Source: Chloroflexota bacterium
Lineage (GTDB): Bacteria > Chloroflexota > UBA11872
Reading direction: 5' to 3'
Assembly (NCBI GenBank): GCA_026707185.1
Contig: JAPOXI010000044.1
Location: 1-12,690 of the forward strand
DNA: 12,690 nucleotides
The notes under the pieces were generated by a model that had not been told where the DNA came from, did not search any database, and saw only the letters and a list, made by a program, of their open reading frames with translations. Of the stretch, positions 5,862-11,969 are shown one piece after another (the stretch's first letter is position 1; every line of letters starts with the position of its first letter). The position numbers and the translations under genes were made by a program.

Positions 5862-7028
5862 GTGCCCGCGGACATCGCAGACGTCGTCATCATTGGGGCC
5901 GGCGTCTCCGGCCTGGCGTCAGCGTATTTTCTGGCCAGGGCGGGCCGGGATGTCGTGGTCGTCGACAAGGGGATCGTCGGGGGCGAAGCCTCGGGGCGCA
6001 ACGGCGGGATGGTCAGCGAGCGGGTCGACGAACCGACGCTGATACCGATGGCCGTGGAAGCCATACAGATATGGGCGACACTGGACGAGGAGCTGGGCTA
6101 TCCCACCGAGTTCACGCAGAAGGGCAGACTCCAGGTCGCCGTTACCGAAGCGGAGATGGTCGACCTCTACTCGGAGCGGGACGTAGCGTTGCGTCACGGC
6201 CTGAGCGCGGAAATGGTGGACCCGTCGGAGATTCGGGACATGATTCCCGGAATCACCGGCAGGACGCTCGGCGGGCTGTTTTTTGCCAATGGAGGCCACG
6301 CCAACTCCCAGCTGACGGTCCAGGCATTCGCGTGGGCGTTTCAAGACCTGGGCGGCAGGCTGTACCAGAACACGGCCGTCACGGGCCTCCGGGTCGTCGA
6401 TGGCAGGGTCGCGTCGGTGGAGACCACCGCCGGCGACATTGCTGCCGACATGGTGGTTGGCGCCGCCGGGCCCCAGACGGCGCTGCTGGCGCAACTGGTC
6501 GGCGTGCACGTTCCCGTGGCGCCGGCAAGGGTTGAGATCCTGGCAACCGCCGCCGTAGAGCCGTCGTTCGACATCGCCCTCGTGGGGAACGGACTCTACG
6601 GACGGCAGGCCGCCAGCGGCAATCTGCTGTTTGGTGGAGGCGCCCACGAATGGACCGACGTGGTCCTGACCGCCGACCCCGGCAAGCCCAACACGCCCCT
6701 CATTCGGAACATTGCCAGGCGGCTCGCCGAACTGCTTCCGGGAGTGGCCGACGTTCCGGTAATCCGAAGTTGGGGCGGTGTGGTGGAGCAGGCCCCGGAC
6801 TATATGCCGATCATCGACATCCTGGACTGCCCGAGCAACTACGTTGTGGTCACGGCGTCGGCACATGGGTTTGGCATTGCGCCCGCCACCGGTAAGGCTG
6901 TGAGCGATCTGGTGCTCTACGGCGAAACGAACATCGACATAGGCGCCCTCGGGCTCAACCGTTTCTCGGACTTTGGTCCCGGCTGGCGCGAGCAGCGTGG
7001 CTGGAACCCAGCGCCTCTGCGGTATTGA
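5862..7028 (+). CDS. DAO-family FAD-dependent oxidoreductase (HcnC/octopine oxidase B-like)
   Basis: A 388-aa protein starting at GTG 5862, with GGAG about 7 nt upstream. The N-terminus has the FAD fold VVIIGAGVSGLASAYFLARAG (G12, G14, G17), with D35 at the ribose-contact position where Glu is usual, then GEASGRNGGMV, a hallmark of the glycine/D-amino acid oxidase family. Near the C-terminus, SWGGVVEQAPDYMPIID and ASAHGFGIAPATGKAVSDLV are the expected second FAD and active-site strands. Relatives oxidise secondary or N-methylated amines and amino acids (sarcosine, dimethylglycine, opines, proline, glycine), passing electrons to oxygen or a partner subunit. Being the last gene after an HcnB-like subunit and a methyltransferase, it is probably the catalytic subunit of a two-protein dehydrogenase. 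The substrate cannot be read from the sequence. Confidence 0.88.
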   Translation: MPADIADVVIIGAGVSGLASAYFLARAGRDVVVVDKGIVGGEASGRNGGMVSERVDEPTLIPMAVEAIQIWATLDEELGYPTEFTQKGRLQVAVTEAEMVDLYSERDVALRHGLSAEMVDPSEIRDMIPGITGRTLGGLFFANGGHANSQLTVQAFAWAFQDLGGRLYQNTAVTGLRVVDGRVASVETTAGDIAADMVVGAAGPQTALLAQLVGVHVPVAPARVEILATAAVEPSFDIALVGNGLYGRQAASGNLLFGGGAHEWTDVVLTADPGKPNTPLIRNIARRLAELLPGVADVPVIRSWGGVVEQAPDYMPIIDILDCPSNYVVVTASAHGFGIAPATGKAVSDLVLYGETNIDIGALGLNRFSDFGPGWREQRGWNPAPLRY

Positions 7029-7030
7029 TT

Positions 7031-7062
7031 GTCGCGGCGGACGGCAGCGCGCAATTCGCGAC
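7031..7062. terminator. Hairpin between the oxidoreductase stop and the tRNA 3' end
   Basis: GTCGCG (7031-7036) pairs with CGCGAC (7057-7062) around a 20-nt loop, between two convergent transcription units. No T run follows on either strand, so it is not a standard intrinsic terminator. It could protect RNA ends or assist termination in both directions. Position is the main support. Confidence 0.2.
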
Positions 7063-7071
7063 GGCCGGACA

Positions 7072-7148
7072 TGGTGGGCGCGAGGGGACTCGAACCTCTG
7101 ACCTCCACGATGTCAACGTGGCGCTCTAACCAGCTGAGCTACGCGCCC
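7072..7148 (-). tRNA. tRNA-Val (anticodon GAC), CCA encoded
   Basis: Read on the - strand, the 77-nt gene folds as a full cloverleaf. The acceptor is GGGCGCG/CGCGCCC and the D stem GCTC/GAGC. The anticodon stem CCACG/CGTGG carries loop TTGACAT, giving anticodon GAC, which reads valine codons GUC and GUU. The variable loop is AGGTC, the T loop TTCGAGT, the discriminator A, and the terminal CCA is encoded in the DNA. One T-stem pair is mismatched (A opposite C, third pair of AGAGG/CCCCT). The other stems are intact, so the gene is probably functional. It is convergent with the upstream operon. Confidence 0.96.
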
Positions 7149-7166
7149 AAGAGATTCGGAGTTCAG

Positions 7167-7195
7167 ACTGTAGGCGGCCCCCGCTCAGGATTCAA
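7167..7195 (-). promoter_or_regulatory. Sigma70-like promoter of tRNA-Val
   Basis: On the - strand TTGAAT (plus positions 7190-7195) and TACAGT (7167-7172) are separated by exactly 17 nt. Each matches four of six consensus bases. The -10 box ends 18 nt before the tRNA 5' end, a normal distance for a short processed leader. A G-rich stretch fills the spacer. Confidence 0.55.
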
Positions 7196-7269
7196 CCCCG
7201 CAAAGCCACGGCTGCCCGCTGACGGCGTTGCAGGCGCCGATGCCTTGCCAACAGGCCGAGCCCTCAGGC

Positions 7270-7282
7270 GGTAGGCTGCGGC
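7270..7282 (+). repeat. 13-bp motif GGTAGGCTGCGGC, copy 1
   Basis: An exact copy occurs at 8370-8382. This one lies 48 bp before the start of the PLP-enzyme gene. TAGGCT fits the TANNNT form of a -10 box, so it may be a promoter element with a start site in the following GCGGC. A TTGCCA at 7245-7250 is 21 nt upstream, which is too far for an ordinary -35 box. Rest of 7149-7330: only the tRNA promoter on the other strand and the AAGGAG ribosome binding site near 7318. Confidence 0.45.
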
Positions 7283-7330
7283 TGGACAAGGGTTCATCCG
7301 GCCGCGAAGGACGCAGGAAGGAGCGCCGCA

Positions 7331-8374
7331 ATGGCTCAAGCGCCGACCGTCTACGCCGCGCCCGATCTGCGGCGGCGCCTGGATGCGCTCCCGCGCTTTC
7401 ACCTGACCGAGTTGCCGACGCCGCTGCTGGAACTGCCGAACCTGACCCGGGAACTCGGTGGCGCGCGGCTGCTGATGAAGCGCGACGACCTGACCCAGCA
7501 CGGGATGGGCGGCAACAAGAATCGCAAGTTCCAGTTCGAGGTTGGCGAGGCGCTTGCGCAGGGTTGCGACGTGCTGCTGTGGGGCGGCGGCGTGATGCAG
7601 TCCAATCACGCCCGACAGTGCGCCGCCGCGGCGCGGCGCGCGGGCATGGACGTGGTGCTGGTGCTCAACGAGGGGCCGCATGGCGATGAACTGCAGGGCA
7701 ATCGGCTCCTACTCGACATCCTGGGCGCCGACGTGCGACCCACGGGTCGCGACGGGATGTTCGGCCATGAGGCTGGCCTGGCCGCCACGGCGGCGGAGTT
7801 GCGCGCTGACGGTCGCACGCCCTACGTGATCGACTACGGCCCACTGACGTCCATCGGGTACGTCGAGTGCGTGTTGGAGATCCACGAGCAGTCACAGGTT
7901 CTGGGCGTCGACGTCACGCACTTGTACGTCGCCTCGGGCGGCGGGACGCAGGCGGGGCTGGAGCTTGGCAATCGGGCGCTGGGCGCCGGCTACGCCATTC
8001 GTGGCTTCAGCCCGCTAGTCGTGGACGGCGGCCGCACCGCCCAACAGGCGGCGATGGCCAACGCCACCGCGGAGCTCCTGGGGCTCAATGTGCGCGTGCG
8101 CGCCGAGGACATTTGGAACTCACAGGCCTTCGTCGGTCCCGCGTATGCCGAAGCCACGCCGGAGGGATTAGACGCCATCCGGCTGGTGGCCGAGACCGAA
8201 GGGATCTTCCTGGAACCCGTGTATACGGGTAAGGCGTTTGCCGCTCTGCTGGATGATGTCAGACGTGGTGACTTGACGGATCGGGACACCGTGGTCTTCT
8301 TGCACACGGGCGGAACGCCCTTGATCTTTGCCTACGCCCGCGAACTCGGTGAATCGTCGCAGCCGAACGGGTAG
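7331..8374 (+). CDS. PLP-dependent D-cysteine desulfhydrase-type enzyme (ACC deaminase family)
   Basis: A 347-aa protein; ATG 7331 follows AAGGAG at 7 nt. It belongs to the ACC deaminase/D-cysteine desulfhydrase branch of the tryptophan synthase beta fold. The PLP lysine is K63 in GGNKNRKFQFEV, the active-site Ser-Asn pair is in MQSNHARQ, and the cofactor phosphate loop is SGGGTQAG (202-209). Two positions that separate the activities point to desulfhydrase. The residue after the catalytic tyrosine is Thr (VYTGK, Y298-T299), where ACC deaminases have Glu. The late motif is HTGGTP (T326), where deaminases have Leu. In the family the reaction converts D-cysteine to pyruvate, sulfide and ammonia in the cytoplasm; other D-amino acids or sulfonated substrates such as L-cysteate are possible. 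It is preceded by the 13-bp repeat and is probably transcribed on its own or with the small gene that follows. Confidence 0.88.
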   Translation: MAQAPTVYAAPDLRRRLDALPRFHLTELPTPLLELPNLTRELGGARLLMKRDDLTQHGMGGNKNRKFQFEVGEALAQGCDVLLWGGGVMQSNHARQCAAAARRAGMDVVLVLNEGPHGDELQGNRLLLDILGADVRPTGRDGMFGHEAGLAATAAELRADGRTPYVIDYGPLTSIGYVECVLEIHEQSQVLGVDVTHLYVASGGGTQAGLELGNRALGAGYAIRGFSPLVVDGGRTAQQAAMANATAELLGLNVRVRAEDIWNSQAFVGPAYAEATPEGLDAIRLVAETEGIFLEPVYTGKAFAALLDDVRRGDLTDRDTVVFLHTGGTPLIFAYARELGESSQPNG

Positions 8375-8382
8375 GCTGCGGC
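8370..8382 (+). repeat. 13-bp motif GGTAGGCTGCGGC, copy 2
   Basis: Identical to the copy at 7270-7282 and overlapping the TAG stop of the PLP-enzyme gene. It lies 21 bp before the ATG of the small lipoprotein gene, with GGGAGGGAGGG between. If TAGGCT is a -10 box, the transcript would have a leader of only about 20 nt. No good -35 box is visible at 17 nt upstream, inside the preceding coding region. Confidence 0.45.
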
Positions 8383-8403
8383 AGCGTGGGAGGGAGGGTT
8401 CAC

Positions 8404-8568
8404 ATGCGAATGGCCGTCAGGACTCGATCGGTGCGCCGTGTGGCGGGCATGTTCGCCGCCGTAATGATTATCGTCGCGATCGCGGTCGCCTCGGGCTGCA
8501 CTGAGGAGCGAAGCGGAAGCTTCAAGATTAATCCGAGCAAGGCCTCGTCGGCCGGTATCGGCTTCTAA
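8404..8568 (+). CDS. Very small putative lipoprotein, 54 aa
   Basis: ATG 8404 is preceded by an AGGGAGGG ribosome binding site at 5-6 nt spacing; an in-frame GTG at 8386 lies within or upstream of that site and is unlikely. The protein has a basic start (MRMAVRTRSVRRVAG), a hydrophobic core (MFAAVMIIVAIAVA) and then SGC, as in a lipoprotein signal peptide with cleavage before C35. The -3 residue is Ala rather than the usual Leu, so lipidation is not certain and it could remain a single-span membrane protein. The mature part would be about 20 residues (CTEERSGSFKINPSKASS and a few more), polar and slightly charged. I recognise no family; analogies to entericidin-type small lipoproteins rest on size only. 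Confidence 0.6.
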   Translation: MRMAVRTRSVRRVAGMFAAVMIIVAIAVASGCTEERSGSFKINPSKASSAGIGF

Positions 8569-8589
8569 GACCCGCCGTGACATTCGCGG

Positions 8590-8638
8590 AGCCAGCGGGC
8601 GACGCGACAACTGCCGAGGCCCGTCCAGGCCGCTGGCT
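8590..8638 (+). promoter_or_regulatory. 9-bp perfect inverted repeat just before the glycosyltransferase start
   Basis: AGCCAGCGG (8590-8598) is exactly complementary to CCGCTGGCT (8630-8638), with a 31-nt loop. The 3' arm ends 9 nt before ATG 8648, next to the only visible ribosome binding sequence, GGTGAG. A competing pair, CGGGC 8596-8600 with GCCCG 8619-8623, shares bases with the 5' arm. The element could terminate transcription of the small gene upstream (though no T run follows) or control access to the start site. Confidence 0.35.
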
Positions 8639-8647
8639 GGTGAGTGC

Positions 8648-9757
8648 ATGACGCTAACCGAGTCCAATGGGGTGACGAATCCGACCGCCCGCGTGGTGTT
8701 CTTCTGGAGCGCCACGACGCTGAATTGGCGACTGGACGGGTCGAACCCCTACGCTGGCTTGCTGGCCCAGGCACTGGCCGAGCATCGCGTGCGGGTTGAG
8801 GTCAAGCGCTCGGGCAACCTCGGATTCGTCTGGAAGTTCCCTCGTCCATTCGACATCGTGCACTTCAACTGGAATCCGACGTTCTACGAGCATCCCAACC
8901 CGGTGCTGGCGGTGCTGCGGCTCCTGGCCTTTGCCGCCATGCTGGTGGTCGCGCGGCTGCGCGGATTCCGCATCGTCTGGACGATGCACAACGTGGTGCC
9001 GCACGAGCAGATTCGAGCTTCGCACGGCGAAGTGGCGCGCCGAGTGGTTACGACGCTGGCCAACGCGGTGATCTGTCACTGCGAGTACGCGAAATCCGTG
9101 CTGGGTCGACGATTTGGCCGGCGCTGGGGTGTGCATGTGATCCCGCACGGGTCGTTTGCCGACGCCTATCCACGAGAAGCCACGCGGGCGGAGGCGCGGC
9201 GGGCGTTCGACATTCCGGACGACGCCTTCGTGTATGGGTTTTTCGGGAACATCCGGGCGTATAAGGGCGTTGAGCAGTTGATTGAGGAATTCGGGTCGCT
9301 CGAGGGCGACAATCTGCGCCTGCTGGTCGCGGGAGCGCTGCATCCGAACTATCACGGACCGCTGCACACCACTGAAATCGAAGACTCGCGCGTGGTCGGC
9401 CATCTGCGCCACATCGCCGACGAGGAAGTGCAACTGGTGATGGCCGCCGTTGACGTGTTGGTGCTGCCGTTCCTGGACACGCTGACCTCGGGCTCGGCGA
9501 TCCTCGCACTGGGCCACGGCACCCCGCTGGTACTGCCGCGCCGGGGCTGTCTGCCGGAGTTGGTTGGCGACGGTGCGGCTGCCGTGCTGTATGACCCCGA
9601 CGATCCGGATGCGCTGCGCCAGGCGCTGGTCGATGCGCAGGCACTGGATCCCGAAGCTTCCGTTCGCGCGGCAGGCGACGTGGATGCGGGGCTGAACTGG
9701 GCCGGAATCGCCCGCAAAACGCTGGCCGCCTACGGCCTGGATGGGAGTTCGTCGTGA
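8648..9757 (+). CDS. GT-B fold glycosyltransferase (group 1/GT4-like)
   Basis: A 369-aa protein starting at ATG 8648 with a weak GGTGAG ribosome binding site. The N-terminal half is an acceptor domain: DIVHFNWNPTFYEHPNPVL, a hydrophobic stretch near residues 85-105 (VLRLLAFAAMLVVARL) that may sit on the membrane, and WTMHNVVPHE. The linker is VIPHGSF. The C-terminal nucleotide-sugar domain has FGNIRAYKGVEQLIEEF, ADEEVQLVMAAVDVLVLPF, then TSGSAILALGHGTPLV where group 1 enzymes usually have the E-x7-E motif; here the first Glu is missing. GCLPELV follows. The donor and acceptor are unknown. Membrane association plus the coupled lyase gene suggests a role in an exported or envelope polysaccharide. 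The TGA stop overlaps the next GTG start by 4 bp. Confidence 0.85.
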   Translation: MTLTESNGVTNPTARVVFFWSATTLNWRLDGSNPYAGLLAQALAEHRVRVEVKRSGNLGFVWKFPRPFDIVHFNWNPTFYEHPNPVLAVLRLLAFAAMLVVARLRGFRIVWTMHNVVPHEQIRASHGEVARRVVTTLANAVICHCEYAKSVLGRRFGRRWGVHVIPHGSFADAYPREATRAEARRAFDIPDDAFVYGFFGNIRAYKGVEQLIEEFGSLEGDNLRLLVAGALHPNYHGPLHTTEIEDSRVVGHLRHIADEEVQLVMAAVDVLVLPFLDTLTSGSAILALGHGTPLVLPRRGCLPELVGDGAAAVLYDPDDPDALRQALVDAQALDPEASVRAAGDVDAGLNWAGIARKTLAAYGLDGSSS

Positions 9758-11787
9758 CCGGATGGGAACTGGGACTGCCCGAGGGACCGTTGGAACGCGC
9801 GCTGGTTCGGCGCGAGGCGCCGGCATTCGCTGCGGCGATGAGGGAACTGCGCGACGAAGCGGAGGCAGCGCTAGCCAGCCCCCTGCGGCCCGTGGCCCGC
9901 AACGGCGGCTACTACCACTCGTACTTCTGCCCGGACGATGCGGCCGAGCTGATCTTCGAGGAGCACACGCCAACCCGGCACAAATGTCCCGTATGCGGCC
10001 GCGTCTGGTCGGGCCAGCCGTTTGACGACTCGTGGCTGTGGACGGCCAATCGTCGGATGGCGCAACGCGCCTATCGTTTGGCGCTGCTCTGGCGGTTGGA
10101 AGGCAACCGTGAGCACCTGAACGGGGCACGCCAGATTCTCACCGAATACGCCGCCATCTATCCGGACGTCCATAGCCCGCGCAACGATCCGAGCGTAGGC
10201 AAGATCGCCTACTCCGCGCTTGACGAATCGGTCTGGGCCATTCCCATTGCCTGGGCCTGCCACTGGGTCTGGCCCGGCGTCGTTGACGACCGCGACCTGC
10301 TGAGAACCAGACTGCTCGAACCGGCGGCGGCGCATATCGAAGCGCAGCGCACGCCGCGCATCCACAACTACGAGAACTGGCTCAACGCCGCGCTGGCCAC
10401 CCTGGGTACGGCGCTCGGCGACGATGCGCTGGTCGAGACTGTCATCGATGACACCTACGGGCTGACAGATCAGCTTGCCCGCGGCGTGTTGGACGATGGT
10501 CACTGGTACGAGGGCGCCTCCAGCTATCACTACTACACACTCGGGGCCGTGCTGTATCTGGCGCAGGCGCGTGAGGGCCTGACGGGCGACCCAGTTGGCA
10601 ACCCCACCATGCGTCGCATGTTCGAGGCGCCGCTGCGGATCGCCTATCCGGACGACTACGTGCCGGCCATCAACGACTGCTGGTACCACTCGCGCGTCAC
10701 CGACGAAGTGGGGCACGGCATTCCCAACGGTCCCGGCTTTTATGAAATCGCCGCGGGCACGTACGGCGCGCCCGAGTTCGAAGCGGTTCTGGCTCGCGCG
10801 TATCGCGCTATGCCGAGATCGAACGTGGAGTCGCTGCTCTACGGTCCTGACGAGGTATCGGACGCGGACGCGCCGCCGCTGGTCGAATCCAACGAGGCGG
10901 CCAGCGGATTCGCGGTGCTTCGTCCGAATCTTCCGTCCGGCTCGCCGGGCGAATTGCTGCTGAAATACGGGCCGCACGGCGGCGGGCACGGACACGCCGA
11001 CAAGCTGGCGCTGAGCATCTACGGCGGCGGTCGGCGCTGGGGCGCCGACCTGGGCACGCCGGGTTACGGGATCGCCATCAACGACTCGTGGTACCGACAC
11101 ACGCTCAGCCACTCGACGATTCTTCTGGAGGGCGAGGAGCAACCGCCGGCCACCGGCGAGGCCTTGCGATACCGGCCGCTGGGCGGCAACGACTTCGGCA
11201 TTGCCGACGTGCAGGTGCATTGGGAGCAAGGACCGTACGCCGCCGTATATGCGCGTCGGATCGTCCTGGCGCGCCATGGATACTTCATGGTGTTGACCCG
11301 GGTCGAGGCCCCGGTCGCACGCCGCGCACACGTGGTCTTCCACCACGAGGGCATGATTGCGGGATGGCCCGACGGCCAGGGCCGGCAGGCAGACCTGCCC
11401 GACAATGTCTCGTACGCGCACCTCACGGAGGCGCTGGCCTGGCCTGCCGAGCAAGGGGCCGCCGTTCAGGTGGCTGTTCCCGTGGATGGCGAGTCCTCGG
11501 CGTCTCTGACGGCCGCCTTCGCGCCGCTGCCCGGTGGGCGCCTGGTCACCGCGCGCTCGCCAGGCAACCCGGCAAGCGACCTGCGGAGCACGCTGATTTC
11601 TGAGATCACGGGCGACACGTTCTGGAGTGTTGCCGCCTTCGTCTACGGCAAAGATGCGGGTGTCGCCTGGCATTCGGCATCTCCGGAAGGCCCGCCAGAT
11701 GTGGTGATTCGCCGCGGCGGTGACGAGGATTCCTGGACCTTCAGTGGGGAACGTGACGCGCGCTTCACCTATCCCCTGGGCGGCTGA
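9754..11787 (+). CDS. Heparinase II/III-family polysaccharide lyase-like protein
   Basis: A 677-aa protein; GTG 9754 overlaps the upstream stop (GTGA), which fixes the start. Residues ~1-370 form the alpha/alpha toroid typical of PL15/17/21-type lyases. They include CPVC (78-81), a possible metal-binding pair, then RIHNYENWLNAAL and HWYEGASSYHYY (Y252 a possible catalytic base). Residues ~385-660 are the heparinase II/III beta-sandwich: GPHGGGHGHADKLALSIYGG (H412, H414), WGADLGTPGYG, then YRHTLSHST (Y447, H449, H453). In the family these residues bind zinc and carry out beta-elimination on uronate polymers. No signal peptide is present, so it is probably cytoplasmic and acts on imported oligosaccharides or on glycans made by its partner. 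Substrate (alginate-, heparin- or EPS-like) cannot be assigned. Fused domains of this length are normal for the family. Confidence 0.88.
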   Translation: MTGWELGLPEGPLERALVRREAPAFAAAMRELRDEAEAALASPLRPVARNGGYYHSYFCPDDAAELIFEEHTPTRHKCPVCGRVWSGQPFDDSWLWTANRRMAQRAYRLALLWRLEGNREHLNGARQILTEYAAIYPDVHSPRNDPSVGKIAYSALDESVWAIPIAWACHWVWPGVVDDRDLLRTRLLEPAAAHIEAQRTPRIHNYENWLNAALATLGTALGDDALVETVIDDTYGLTDQLARGVLDDGHWYEGASSYHYYTLGAVLYLAQAREGLTGDPVGNPTMRRMFEAPLRIAYPDDYVPAINDCWYHSRVTDEVGHGIPNGPGFYEIAAGTYGAPEFEAVLARAYRAMPRSNVESLLYGPDEVSDADAPPLVESNEAASGFAVLRPNLPSGSPGELLLKYGPHGGGHGHADKLALSIYGGGRRWGADLGTPGYGIAINDSWYRHTLSHSTILLEGEEQPPATGEALRYRPLGGNDFGIADVQVHWEQGPYAAVYARRIVLARHGYFMVLTRVEAPVARRAHVVFHHEGMIAGWPDGQGRQADLPDNVSYAHLTEALAWPAEQGAAVQVAVPVDGESSASLTAAFAPLPGGRLVTARSPGNPASDLRSTLISEITGDTFWSVAAFVYGKDAGVAWHSASPEGPPDVVIRRGGDEDSWTFSGERDARFTYPLGG

Positions 11788-11828
11788 AACCCCGGCAATT
11801 CCCTAATGTCCGCGGTGGGCGCGTGCCA

Positions 11829-11841
11829 GTAGAATCCGCGC
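11829..11841 (+). promoter_or_regulatory. Third, degenerate copy of the GTAG-2-T-1-CG motif
   Basis: GTAGAATCCGCGC has the same spacing as the two exact GGTAGGCTGCGGC copies, with TAGAAT as a good -10 box (five of six consensus bases). It lies in the 182-bp gap before the permease gene. No strong -35 box is seen 17 nt upstream. It may be a promoter with a leader of about 130 nt. Confidence 0.35.
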
Positions 11842-11848
11842 ACATCTG

Positions 11849-11878
11849 TTGACGTGCGTCCTGCGATAGCTGTACGGT
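11849..11878 (+). promoter_or_regulatory. Candidate promoter of the sugar transporter gene
   Basis: TTGACG (11849-11854, five of six consensus bases) and TACGGT (11873-11878, three of six) are separated by 18 nt. The implied start, near 11886, is about 85 nt before the permease ATG. It is an alternative to the TAGAAT element just upstream. Confidence 0.35.
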
Positions 11879-11883
11879 CCGCC

Positions 11884-11897
11884 ACCGCTGTCGCGGT
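11884..11897 (+). promoter_or_regulatory. Operator-like inverted repeat
   Basis: ACCGC-TGTC-GCGGT is a perfect 5+4+5 inverted repeat placed over the start site implied by the preceding promoter candidate. This position suits a repressor, as is common for sugar importers. No regulator gene is in the window, and the sequence does not clearly match a LacI or GntR consensus. Confidence 0.3.
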
Positions 11898-11969
11898 ATC
11901 CGTCTATTGGGGGACCGAGCAATCCGGCGCCGAGAGCGGGGCCTGACGCTCGGAATTGAAGGAGGTGCG

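Noticed and set aside
5919..6866. 315-aa antisense open frame across the DAO-family gene
   Set aside because: Shadow of a real gene; no start signal and no recognisable domain.
6917..7274. Short reading frames on both strands across the tRNA
   Set aside because: Their recognisable parts are translations of the tRNA itself, a common false gene call.
8654..10129. 491-aa antisense open frame across the glycosyltransferase and lyase genes
   Set aside because: Arg/Pro/Ala/Gln-rich shadow of two well-supported genes.
9871..11673. 600-aa antisense open frame across the lyase gene
   Set aside because: Long antisense frames are expected opposite high-GC genes; the sense strand has clear family motifs and the antisense product has none.
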